In this document: positions 1 through 5,551 of the stretch, in pieces | Layout: every line of letters starts with the position of its first letter | Numbering within the stretch: the first letter of the stretch is position 1 | Assembly (NCBI GenBank): GCA_021735285.1 | Contig: JAIPHI010000058.1 | Span: 1 to 13,645, forward strand | Reading direction: 5' to 3' | Length of the DNA stretch: 13,645 nucleotides | Source: Fidelibacterota bacterium | Lineage (GTDB): Bacteria > Fidelibacterota > UBA2242 > JAFGTP01 | Position numbers and translations under genes: made by a program | The notes under the pieces: generated by a model | The model's input: only the letters and a program-made list of their open reading frames with translations | Database searches by the model: none | Told to the model about the DNA's origin: nothing

Positions 1-71
1 GGTGGTGTGACATTGCTAAAATATTTTAAACACCATCCTTAATGAATAAAATTAGAGAGGATGGTTTTTTT
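1..71 (+). promoter_or_regulatory. Attenuator-like leader with two mutually exclusive hairpins
   Basis: Bases 32-39 (ACCATCCT) are perfectly complementary to 58-65 (AGGATGGT), and a T run at 65-71 follows directly, giving the form of an intrinsic terminator that ends exactly at the ATG at 72. The 3' arm also contains the likely Shine-Dalgarno (AGGA, 58-61), so the hairpin would hide it. A competing stem pairs 1-8 (GGTGGTGT) with 30-37 (ACACCATC, one G-U pair) and shares bases 32-37 with the first stem, so only one can form. This is the logic of an anti-terminator/terminator switch. The 18-nt terminator loop is long and the window cuts off anything upstream, so an aptamer or leader peptide cannot be seen. 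It could instead be the terminator of an upstream gene that is partly read through. Confidence 0.5.
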
Positions 72-323
72 ATGGAAGAAAGATATCACACAGCTACAAT
101 TACAGTTTATGATCGGGATGCTTCTTATCAAAAAGTGCAGGAACTTTTACATAAACATGCTGCTAATATCTCGTTGCGGGTAGGTTATCCAATGGAAGAG
201 GAAAGCGTTGCTATTATATTTCTCATTCTTAAGATGACTACCGATCAACTAGGAGCACTAAGTGGTCAACTCGGTCAATTAAAATCAGTATCCATAAAAA
301 CAACCACCCTCGATATACTTTAA
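72..323 (+). CDS. TM1266-family putative iron-only hydrogenase system regulator
   Basis: An 83-residue protein beginning MEERYHTATITVYDRD. Its beta-strand-rich opening, central VGYPMEEESVAIIFLIL stretch and closing VSIKTTT strand fit the small ACT/NikR-C-like fold of the TM1266 family, usually found beside the hydrogenase maturase hydG. The family is annotated as a putative regulator of the [FeFe]-hydrogenase system; its ligand and mechanism are not established. I choose ATG 72 because AGGA at 58-61 lies ten bases upstream and family members start with this strand; an in-frame ATG at 42 has no ribosome site and would put terminator-like sequence inside the coding region. The gene lies 13 bp before the hydG-type gene and is surely co-transcribed with it. 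Having no DNA-binding domain, it probably acts by sensing or protein contact, which is inference. Confidence 0.8.
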   Translation: MEERYHTATITVYDRDASYQKVQELLHKHAANISLRVGYPMEEESVAIIFLILKMTTDQLGALSGQLGQLKSVSIKTTTLDIL

Positions 324-336
324 AAAGGAGGTAGAT

Positions 337-1875
337 ATGTCACAATTAAGCGTAAAAGAATGGACTGATCAGGTAATTAAGCAGGATCAGATTGATAAAT
401 ATCTCATTGATGGGGAAGATTTTATCGATGAAGAAAAAATTAATAAAAATTTAAAGAATAATCGGGAACCAAATAGAGTAAAGGTTCGGGATATATTACA
501 AAAATCACTTGAGATAGAGCGACTTTCACCTGCAGAAACTGCAACATTGTTAAATGTTCAAGACGAGGATACCTGGCAGGAAATGTATGCCACTGCCCTG
601 GAGGTAAAAAAGAAAGTCTATGATAATAGGATAGTATTTTTTGCTCCGTTATATCTATCAAATCTGTGTGTTAATAATTGTGCTTACTGCGGTTTTCGGA
701 AGGAGAATAAAGATGAGAAGCGTAAAATTCTCAGCAAAGATGAGATTATAAAAGAAACCGAAGTTATGGTAAGAGAAGGCCACAAAAGAATGATCGCTGT
801 TTGGGGAGAACATCCCCGTTCCGATATTGATTATATGGTTGATTCGATGAAAACTATTTATGATGTTGAAAGGCCTGCCCCTCATGGTCCGGGAAGAGGT
901 ACCATACGCAGAATAAATATTAATGCTGCCCCGATGTCGATTTCAGATCTGCGTCGGCTCTGGGAAGTTGGAGTGGGAACCTATCAGGTTTTTCAGGAAA
1001 CCTATCATAAGCCTACTTATCGCAAAATGCACCCGCCTGAAACAATTAAAGGTAATTACAGATGGCGATTATATGCTCTTCATCGGGCTATGGAGGCTGG
1101 AATTGATGATGTGGCGACCGGAGTTTTATTTGGGCTTTATGATTGGCGTTTTGAAGTGATGAGTCTTCTTTATCATGCTATCGACCTGGAGCGTCAGTTT
1201 GGGATTGGCCCCCATACGATTTCTTTTCCCCGTTTAATGCATGCAGCCGGCTCAGAAGTGGCTGAAAAATCACCATATCTGGTCAATGATCAGGAATTGA
1301 AAAAGATCATTACAGTATTAAGATTGGCTGTGCCTTATACAGGTTTGATAATTACTGCCCGGGAAAATGCTGATGTTCGAAGTGAGATGTTTGATGTTGG
1401 TGTAACCCAGACCGATGCGTCTACAAGAATTGGGATTGGTGGTTATTCTCAAATGTTGCAAGAATGGAGTCACTTTCAGGATAGGTCAGCCGGACAAAAA
1501 GAAGATGAGCAGCAATTTATTCTGGGCGATACAAGACGGCTGGATGAGGTAATAGGTGAGTTGGCTGAAAAGGACATTATAACATCATTTTGTACAGCCG
1601 GCTACAGATGTGGACGAACTGGCGAAAAAATCATGGGATTGCTATGTAATTGTGTTGAGGGTAAATTTTGTAAACTCAACGCAATCCTGACTTATCGGGA
1701 ATATCTTGATGACTATGCTTTTGAGGAAACCCGTCAAAAAGGTATGAAGGTCCTTGAAAAAGAATTAAATGAACTTAAAGAGATTGAATTCTTCCAGGAA
1801 CGACCGGAAATGATGAGAGAATTCTATGATTATTATGAAAGGATCAGCAATGGAGAAAGAGACCTCTTTATCTGA
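337..1875 (+). CDS. hydG: HydG-type radical SAM protein ([FeFe]-hydrogenase maturase or close paralogue)
   Basis: A 512-residue radical SAM protein of the HydG/ThiH tyrosine-lyase group. HydG cleaves tyrosine to p-cresol, CO and cyanide and delivers an Fe(CO)(CN) unit for the hydrogenase H-cluster. The SAM-cluster motif CX3CX2C is intact at C111, C115 and C118, followed by recognisable HydG blocks: GEHP, the GTYQVFQETYH stretch, AGIDDVATGVLFGLYDWRFE, and GPHTISFPR with H293, probably the dangler-iron histidine. The C-terminal domain is odd: HydG normally has CX2CX22C, whereas here the second cysteine position is Gly422 and the cysteines are C419, C425 and C445 (CX5CX19C), with extra C437 and C439. 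AGGAGG at 326-331, five bases before the ATG, fixes the start. No hydE, hydF or hydrogenase gene is in view, so a HydG paralogue remains possible. Confidence 0.82.
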   Translation: MSQLSVKEWTDQVIKQDQIDKYLIDGEDFIDEEKINKNLKNNREPNRVKVRDILQKSLEIERLSPAETATLLNVQDEDTWQEMYATALEVKKKVYDNRIVFFAPLYLSNLCVNNCAYCGFRKENKDEKRKILSKDEIIKETEVMVREGHKRMIAVWGEHPRSDIDYMVDSMKTIYDVERPAPHGPGRGTIRRININAAPMSISDLRRLWEVGVGTYQVFQETYHKPTYRKMHPPETIKGNYRWRLYALHRAMEAGIDDVATGVLFGLYDWRFEVMSLLYHAIDLERQFGIGPHTISFPRLMHAAGSEVAEKSPYLVNDQELKKIITVLRLAVPYTGLIITARENADVRSEMFDVGVTQTDASTRIGIGGYSQMLQEWSHFQDRSAGQKEDEQQFILGDTRRLDEVIGELAEKDIITSFCTAGYRCGRTGEKIMGLLCNCVEGKFCKLNAILTYREYLDDYAFEETRQKGMKVLEKELNELKEIEFFQERPEMMREFYDYYERISNGERDLFI

Positions 1876-2158
1876 GAGTGTTGAAAAGATAATAAGTAAC
1901 AGCCAGGATTTAAAAGTTGCTCTTGATAAATTTTGTCAATTGGTATCTGAAAAATATAATACACACATTTCCTTTTGCGAGTTACATGGTCAAAGATGGT
2001 CATTTATAGCTGGTTCCGAAGAAATCTTTAATGTAAAAGAAAGAACACCAATTAATCACTCCTATGGCTTGATATACGAGACAGATGCATTAAATAAGGA
2101 ACAGATCCATAATATAAAAATTCTTAGCAAGAAAATAATAGCCAAATTAACTGCTTAA
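1850..2158 (+). CDS. Unrecognised 102-residue protein translationally coupled to the HydG-type gene
   Basis: The ATG at 1850 has GAAAGGA at 1837-1843, six bases upstream, and the frame overlaps the last 26 bp of the HydG-type gene, which suggests translational coupling. An upstream in-frame ATG at 1826 lacks a comparable ribosome site. The protein is mixed alpha/beta: a predicted N-terminal helix (residues 8-36), a strand region from about 38 to 55 (HISFCELHGQRWSFIAGS), a short strand around 72-77 (YGLIYET) and a C-terminal helix (82-100). The strand region and the final helix recall a fragment of a GAF/PAS-like sensor fold, but that is only an impression. Two cysteines, C29 and C43, are present, with no metal-binding motif. 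No signal peptide or membrane segment is seen. Its position implies a job linked to the radical SAM protein or the TM1266-like regulator. Confidence 0.65.
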   Translation: MEKETSLSESVEKIISNSQDLKVALDKFCQLVSEKYNTHISFCELHGQRWSFIAGSEEIFNVKERTPINHSYGLIYETDALNKEQIHNIKILSKKIIAKLTA

Positions 2159-2380
2159 AGTAAAAACTGCAGATTGTTTAATTTTTAGATTTATTAGCAA
2201 ACTATCTCTTATTATATATTTAAATAAATACATCTATTCAATAGAAAATTTAGGACTTGAACTTCTATTCTTTCCCGCCTTGTAAAAAAGGTATTAATAA
2301 ATTCCATGAATGGAGCATAAAGAACAAATATATGTTTGAACCCGATAGGGTGAGTTCATATCGTAGTACAACTATCCTTA

Positions 2381-2427
2381 TTTGTGTTTTTTCTGAAGCC
2401 CTTAATGGGCTGAGGAAAAAATACGGA
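2381..2427. repeat. Long imperfect inverted repeat (hairpin)
   Basis: Bases 2384-2393 (GTGTTTTTTC) pair with 2415-2424 (GAAAAAATAC, one G-U), then a 3x3 internal loop (TGA/GAG), then AGCCC (2397-2401) with GGGCT (2407-2411) around a TTAAT loop; three weaker pairs extend it outward to 2381/2427. It is not a standard terminator, because the T run is on the 5' side of the GC stem and an A run follows it. It may be part of a structured RNA or a relic of a mobile element. Confidence 0.5.
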
Positions 2428-2655
2428 AAACTGCGAAATGAAAATATTTTAAGGCTTCATTTTACGAGAGAATAATACTCATTCTTTACTCCAACTTGAA
2501 GTCCTCCAGGTAAATATAAGGCCATGTGAATGACCCGCTGTAAAATATTTTTTTAACGTTCCACTCCTAAATTTTCAAGACGCATTTAATTATAATGCCG
2601 GGAAAATTCAATTATATTATTTGCTGAAAAACGGGGAATCCCAGTTACAAATGTA

Positions 2656-2684
2656 TTGACATTTTTGTAAAAATTATATATTAT
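2656..2684 (+). promoter_or_regulatory. Sigma70-like promoter for the small-gene run
   Basis: A perfect TTGACA (2656-2661), 17-bp spacer and TATTAT (2679-2684) lie in very AT-rich DNA. Transcription would start near 2691, giving a leader of about 150 nt before the ATG at 2841. That leader carries the AATTCC-G-GGAATT dyad at 2779-2791, a possible operator or small stem. Confidence 0.65.
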
Positions 2685-2840
2685 TAACACATAAGATTAA
2701 TGTTATTTAGTTAAATTAATATGTTAATAGAGAAACTGATATACATATATGAATCTATGTTAATTATTTAAGGTATGAATTCCGGGAATTTTGTTCAAAA
2801 TATGTAAGTTGTTACTATTATAGATATTTAGGAGTTAAGA

Positions 2841-3140
2841 ATGAGTGATCGAGAAAAGTACATAGATAAAATGGCAAAAAAATTGAAAGAATGGGATGCG
2901 GAGATTCGAAAATTAGAAACGAGGGTTGAAAAGGCTCAAACTGATGCAGAAGCAGAATTTTACGAAAGAATTGAGGAATTGAAAAGTAAAAGAGCTGAAG
3001 TCGAGGAGCATCTTGAAAAGTTACAGGATGCAAGTAATGAAGCATGGCAGGAAATTCGGAATGGTTTTGAACAAAGCTGGAAGACTTTGAATAAGTCTTT
3101 TAAAAAAGCCCGCAACAAATTTAAAAAATTAGGGAAATAA
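2841..3140 (+). CDS. Small charged coiled-coil protein, sll1863-like
   Basis: A 99-residue, highly charged, almost wholly helical protein. Residues 1-65 show heptad-like spacing typical of a coiled coil (KMAKKLKEWDAEIRKLETRV and onward), followed by an amphipathic segment with Trp residues (NEAWQEIRNGFEQSWKTLNK) and a basic tail. This matches the look of small stress-induced coiled-coil proteins annotated as sll1863-like; function is not established. It has no signal peptide or membrane segment. GGAG at 2831-2834, six bases before the ATG, supports the start. A LapA-like membrane-protein gene follows after only 2 bp, so the two are probably translated together and may act at the membrane surface as a pair, which is inference. 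Confidence 0.72.
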   Translation: MSDREKYIDKMAKKLKEWDAEIRKLETRVEKAQTDAEAEFYERIEELKSKRAEVEEHLEKLQDASNEAWQEIRNGFEQSWKTLNKSFKKARNKFKKLGK

Positions 3141-3142
3141 TT

Positions 3143-3361
3143 ATGAAAACAAGACAGATATTTATTGTTATAATTTCGCTCCTCTTATTGATAATACTTT
3201 TGCAAAACACACAGGTGGTAAACTTCCATCTTCTCTTCTGGAAAATCAGTATGTCGCAAATTATTTTATTATTTCTGGTGAGCATCATTTCCTTTATAAT
3301 CGGATATTTCACCCATATGATCATCAATAAACGAAGAATAAGAGAGCCTAAGGAAAAATAA
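3143..3361 (+). CDS. LapA-like (DUF1049) two-helix inner-membrane protein
   Basis: A 72-residue protein with two hydrophobic helices, about residues 5-21 and 38-60, joined by a short stretch containing QNTQVVNFHLLFWKISMS, and a basic cytoplasmic tail (NKRRIREPK). The QN-x-x-x-V-x-F-x-L-L-F-W pattern after the first helix is characteristic of the lipopolysaccharide-assembly LapA/DUF1049 family. In E. coli LapA (YciS) works with LapB in lipopolysaccharide assembly and LpxC control; many short homologues lack LapB nearby, as here. The ATG follows the coiled-coil stop by 2 bp, with GGGA just upstream inside that gene's end. Role here is unknown; an envelope-stress function with its neighbour is a reasonable guess. 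Confidence 0.75.
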   Translation: MKTRQIFIVIISLLLLIILLQNTQVVNFHLLFWKISMSQIILLFLVSIISFIIGYFTHMIINKRRIREPKEK

Positions 3362-3395
3362 TAATTCATAAGATAATATTTAATGATATTAATTC

Positions 3396-3400
3396 AGGAG
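3396..3400 (+). promoter_or_regulatory. Ribosome binding site that supports a TTG start
   Basis: AGGAG, seven bases before TTG at 3408, in the gap after the LapA-like gene. No ATG or GTG lies at a usable distance in this frame, so this site decides the start. Confidence 0.65.
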
Positions 3401-3407
3401 AGCAAGA

Positions 3408-3635
3408 TTGAGTAACTTTAAAAAAATAACTGTCCTTGATAATGAAATCCAATCTAAATATCTGGATGAAGTATTGAAAGAAAAAGGAATTCCTCACGTT
3501 ATTAAGAGTTATCGAGATTCAGCTTATGACGGACTTTTCCAAAATTCAAAAGGCTGGGGTCATATAGAAGCTCCGGATGAATATGAAGATGAAATTCTTG
3601 ATATTATTAAAGAGTTGGATGAACAGGCAGAATAA
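3408..3635 (+). CDS. Small DUF2007-like protein
   Basis: A 75-residue soluble protein starting at TTG. The opening KKITVLDNEIQSKYLDEVLKEKGIPHV reads as strand-helix-strand, followed by an aromatic/Gly middle (SAYDGLFQNSKGWGHIEAP) and an acidic helix (EYEDEILDIIKELDEQ). This order, with a helix that ends in GIP and a closing helix after a 'I-x-x-P' strand, matches the DUF2007 (putative signal-transducing) type fold; the assignment rests on pattern only. It sits 46 bp after the LapA-like gene and ahead of the DUF6933-like gene, in the same direction. Function is unknown. Confidence 0.6.
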   Translation: MSNFKKITVLDNEIQSKYLDEVLKEKGIPHVIKSYRDSAYDGLFQNSKGWGHIEAPDEYEDEILDIIKELDEQAE

Positions 3636-3665
3636 AGTGAGTATAGATCCCTGTGAGTGTATTTT

Positions 3666-4169
3666 ATGATTCTACGTTGTACCCAAAAATTAATCAAGAC
3701 CTACGATTTATCAATTTCAAATGATATCTCATCTGAAGAATTGCTAGATGAGTGGTATGCCAATTTAATTTATATTGAACGCAAGAAATGTATTTTATTT
3801 ACTGAGAGTGAGACATTATATAGTCTTTTTTTACCGAATTTTAAAAAGGGGCAGATAGGAAATATTGAGAAAATATTTAAAAATTGGTTGAAAAAATCTC
3901 TCAAAAATTTAGGAATAGAATCCAATAAAATTGACAAATTGCTAAATCGGTTAGACGGTATGAATTATACTACAACTCAAAGCAGGTCAATTCTGGGCTC
4001 GATGAATGAATATGGATATTATTATAAGCATTTAATTAACGAGGAAGGAGGTTTACAGCAATCTAATATTGATGAGATTGTTTATAAGATAAATGGTTTT
4101 ATCATGGGTGCTATCGAATATAGTTCCGGGAATGAGGAAATGCGAAAAATAATAAATAATAATTTTTGA
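3666..4169 (+). CDS. DUF6933-like protein
   Basis: A 167-residue protein from ATG 3666. The start MILRCTQKLIK, the WYANLIYIERKKCILFTESET block (about residues 29-49) and the QSRSILGSMNEYGYYYKHLI block (about 104-123) follow the DUF6933 pattern of an N-terminal 'x-CTKKL', a 'W-x-ANL...R(K)KC-x-LF' core and a late 'N/S-R-S-x-x-G-x-MN' motif. The family has no known reaction. An in-frame GTG at 3657 would add three residues; I prefer the ATG because family members begin right at this strand, though neither start has a good ribosome site. No membrane segment is present. It is the last gene of the + strand run; the only clear hairpin downstream is at 4253-4278. Confidence 0.68.
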   Translation: MILRCTQKLIKTYDLSISNDISSEELLDEWYANLIYIERKKCILFTESETLYSLFLPNFKKGQIGNIEKIFKNWLKKSLKNLGIESNKIDKLLNRLDGMNYTTTQSRSILGSMNEYGYYYKHLINEEGGLQQSNIDEIVYKINGFIMGAIEYSSGNEEMRKIINNNF

Positions 4170-4242
4170 TTAAAATAGTCTAAAATATAAAATGTGTAGG
4201 GTTTTAGATTTACATTTTTATATCAGATTTGATTTTGCAAGT

Positions 4243-4278
4243 AAAAAAGAATTCAAGCCTGCCATGTGGCAGGCTTGA
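4243..4278 (-). terminator. Intrinsic terminator between convergent genes
   Basis: An 11-bp perfect stem, TCAAGCCTGCC (4253-4263) with GGCAGGCTTGA (4268-4278), and an ATGT loop. Read on the minus strand it is followed four bases later by six T (4243-4248), so it ends the cysteine-rich gene. It may also stop the + strand run, although only a weak T tract follows in that direction. Confidence 0.8.
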
Positions 4279-4327
4279 TCAATTTACAATAGAAAGTTAA
4301 CGTTCTTTAGGATGAAGTTAATAGTAA

Positions 4328-4531
4328 TTAAACATCACCATTATTAACTAATTCGGCAAATTTTTCAAAAGACCGGTCATAGGATTTTTCTACATCATCG
4401 GGGAAGACACAGGCTGGTAGTTGCCGCATTTTTAGATGATAACTAATGCAATCACAGCAAACACCTTTTCTGCTACAACCCGGATATGTACAATTGCAAT
4501 TGGAGAGATTTTGTTCTTTGTTACATTCCAT
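4328..4531 (-). CDS. Cysteine-rich DUF6485-like small protein
   Basis: A 67-residue protein with eight cysteines (C3, C12, C14, C19, C25, C26, C28, C41). The spacing NCNCTYPGCSRKGVCCDCISYH followed by LPAC and a YDRSFEKF helix fits the DUF6485 family, common in anaerobes. The cysteines suggest a zinc or iron-sulfur site, but no function is known. AAGGAG in the region complementary to 4539-4545 lies about seven bases before the ATG. The gene has its own promoter (4575-4602) and terminator (4243-4278), so it is a single-gene unit, convergent with the small-gene run. Confidence 0.78.
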   Translation of the reverse strand: MECNKEQNLSNCNCTYPGCSRKGVCCDCISYHLKMRQLPACVFPDDVEKSYDRSFEKFAELVNNGDV

Positions 4532-4574
4532 ATATTACTCCTTTGTTTAATTCCATTTATTCGAGAACTGAAAA

Positions 4575-4602
4575 TTTATAAAACAAGCATACTTTTTGGC
4601 AA
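4575..4602 (-). promoter_or_regulatory. Promoter of the cysteine-rich gene
   Basis: On the minus strand TTGCCA (4602-4597), a 16-bp spacer and TATAAA (4580-4575) lie about 45 bp before the ATG at 4531. Five of six bases match at each element. Confidence 0.5.
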
Positions 4603-4777
4603 GTTTTAATACAAAATTTTGGTTATAATAAATTCAGGTTGTGGAAGGCATAATTTTTAGGTTTTGTAATTACTAGAAATTCTATATTGCGATGGAAATT
4701 ATTAAAATTATGGAAACAAGACTATTCAACAGATTGACAGAGATCAATAGACTAAAACTAAATTGAAAATTGCAGTA

Positions 4778-5533
4778 TCAAAATCCAATAGAATTTCCGC
4801 CATCAACACAAATTACTTCGCCGGTAATAAAATTAGCTTTATCGGAGCAGAGAAAGTAGGCCGCTTCTCCAATATCCTGGGGTTGACCCAACTTACCCAT
4901 TGGGGTTCGGGATAAAACTCTATTTTTACGCTCCGGATCATCGTCCAAAGCCTTGCTTGACATCGGCGTTTCAATAAATCCGGGTGCAATGCAATTCACA
5001 CGAATTCCCTGAGGTGAGAGTTCTACGGCCATAGCACGAGTCATACCTTCGATAGCAGTTTTGGAAGCTGAGTAGGCAATTACATTGGGTAGTCCATATT
5101 GAGCTGCCATAGAACTAATATTCAGAATACTGCCCTTACCTTGCCGGATCATTATTTTAGTGACTTCACGTGATAGTGAAAAAACCGCAGTTTGATTAAT
5201 TGTAATTATTTTTTGGTATTCCTCATCCGACACTTCTGTCACAGGCTTTTTGAGATTGATTCCGGCATTATTGACAAGAATATCAATCCTTCCATATTGT
5301 TCGTCTATTGCATTAACAAGATCAGGAATTTCAGATAGTTGGGCTACGTCGCAAACCCTATAATCAGCTAGCTTACCTAAATCATTAGAAGCTTTTATTA
5401 ATGCAGTTTCATTACGGGCAATTATAATCGTCCTGATATTATGCTCAACGAAAGTTTTAGCAATGGCATATCCTATTCCTCTTGATCCTCCGGTTACAAT
5501 GGCTATTTTGTTATTAGTTTTTAATTCACTCAC
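4778..5533 (-). CDS. Short-chain dehydrogenase/reductase (classical SDR)
   Basis: A 251-residue NAD(P)-dependent oxidoreductase with all classical SDR marks: TGGSRGIG at 14-21, NNAG at 88-91, structural N113, catalytic S141, Y154 and K158 (YSASK), the PG-x-x-x-T turn near 184-189, and a closing DGG. R40 after the second strand leans toward NADP(H). The sequence is of the FabG/glucose-dehydrogenase type, which covers many substrates, so annotation as a fatty-acid enzyme would be unsafe. It is the last gene after the GH9-like and GH67 genes, 18 bp behind GH67, so a role in reducing or oxidising a released sugar or uronic acid (for example a KduD- or gluconate-dehydrogenase-like step) is plausible but unproven. 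The start is GTG, with AAAGGA nine bases upstream. It has no signal peptide, so it acts in the cytoplasm. Confidence 0.85.
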   Translation of the reverse strand: MSELKTNNKIAIVTGGSRGIGYAIAKTFVEHNIRTIIIARNETALIKASNDLGKLADYRVCDVAQLSEIPDLVNAIDEQYGRIDILVNNAGINLKKPVTEVSDEEYQKIITINQTAVFSLSREVTKIMIRQGKGSILNISSMAAQYGLPNVIAYSASKTAIEGMTRAMAVELSPQGIRVNCIAPGFIETPMSSKALDDDPERKNRVLSRTPMGKLGQPQDIGEAAYFLCSDKANFITGEVICVDGGNSIGF

Positions 5534-5551
5534 GAATTGATATCCTTTAAT

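Larger units (their letters stand above)
2159..2840. other. Noncoding interval between the HydG cluster and the small-gene run
   Basis: This 682-bp stretch has no convincing gene. A 72-codon open frame from 2257 would need a TTG start with its only AGGA one base away, and its translation resembles nothing I know. The stretch holds the long hairpin at 2381-2427, the promoter at 2656-2684 and a 13-bp dyad (AATTCC-G-GGAATT, 2779-2791) in the leader of the next gene. The part at 2250-2640 is less AT-rich than its flanks and may be a decayed gene or an unrecognised RNA. I see no clear terminator for the HydG cluster. Confidence 0.6.

Noticed and set aside
1..12. GGTGGT resembling part of a T-box motif
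   Set aside because: Only a few bases match, the rest of the consensus and the expected stems are not visible, and the gene is not an amino-acid or tRNA-synthetase gene.
42..71. ATG at 42 as start of the TM1266-like gene
   Set aside because: No ribosome site precedes it, and the extra ten residues are the hairpin loop and T run; ATG 72 has AGGA upstream and fits the family.
2257..2475. Open frame of 72 codons starting at TTG
   Set aside because: The ribosome-like AGGA is one base from the TTG, the translation is compositionally odd, and the hairpin at 2381-2427 lies inside it.
2818..3045. Open frame antisense to the coiled-coil gene
   Set aside because: It mirrors a strongly featured gene that has a good ribosome site and promoter.
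4729..4750. ATTGA-CAGAGA-TCAAT dyad as terminator of the SDR gene
   Set aside because: The stem has only five AT-rich pairs and no clean T run, so it is too weak to call.
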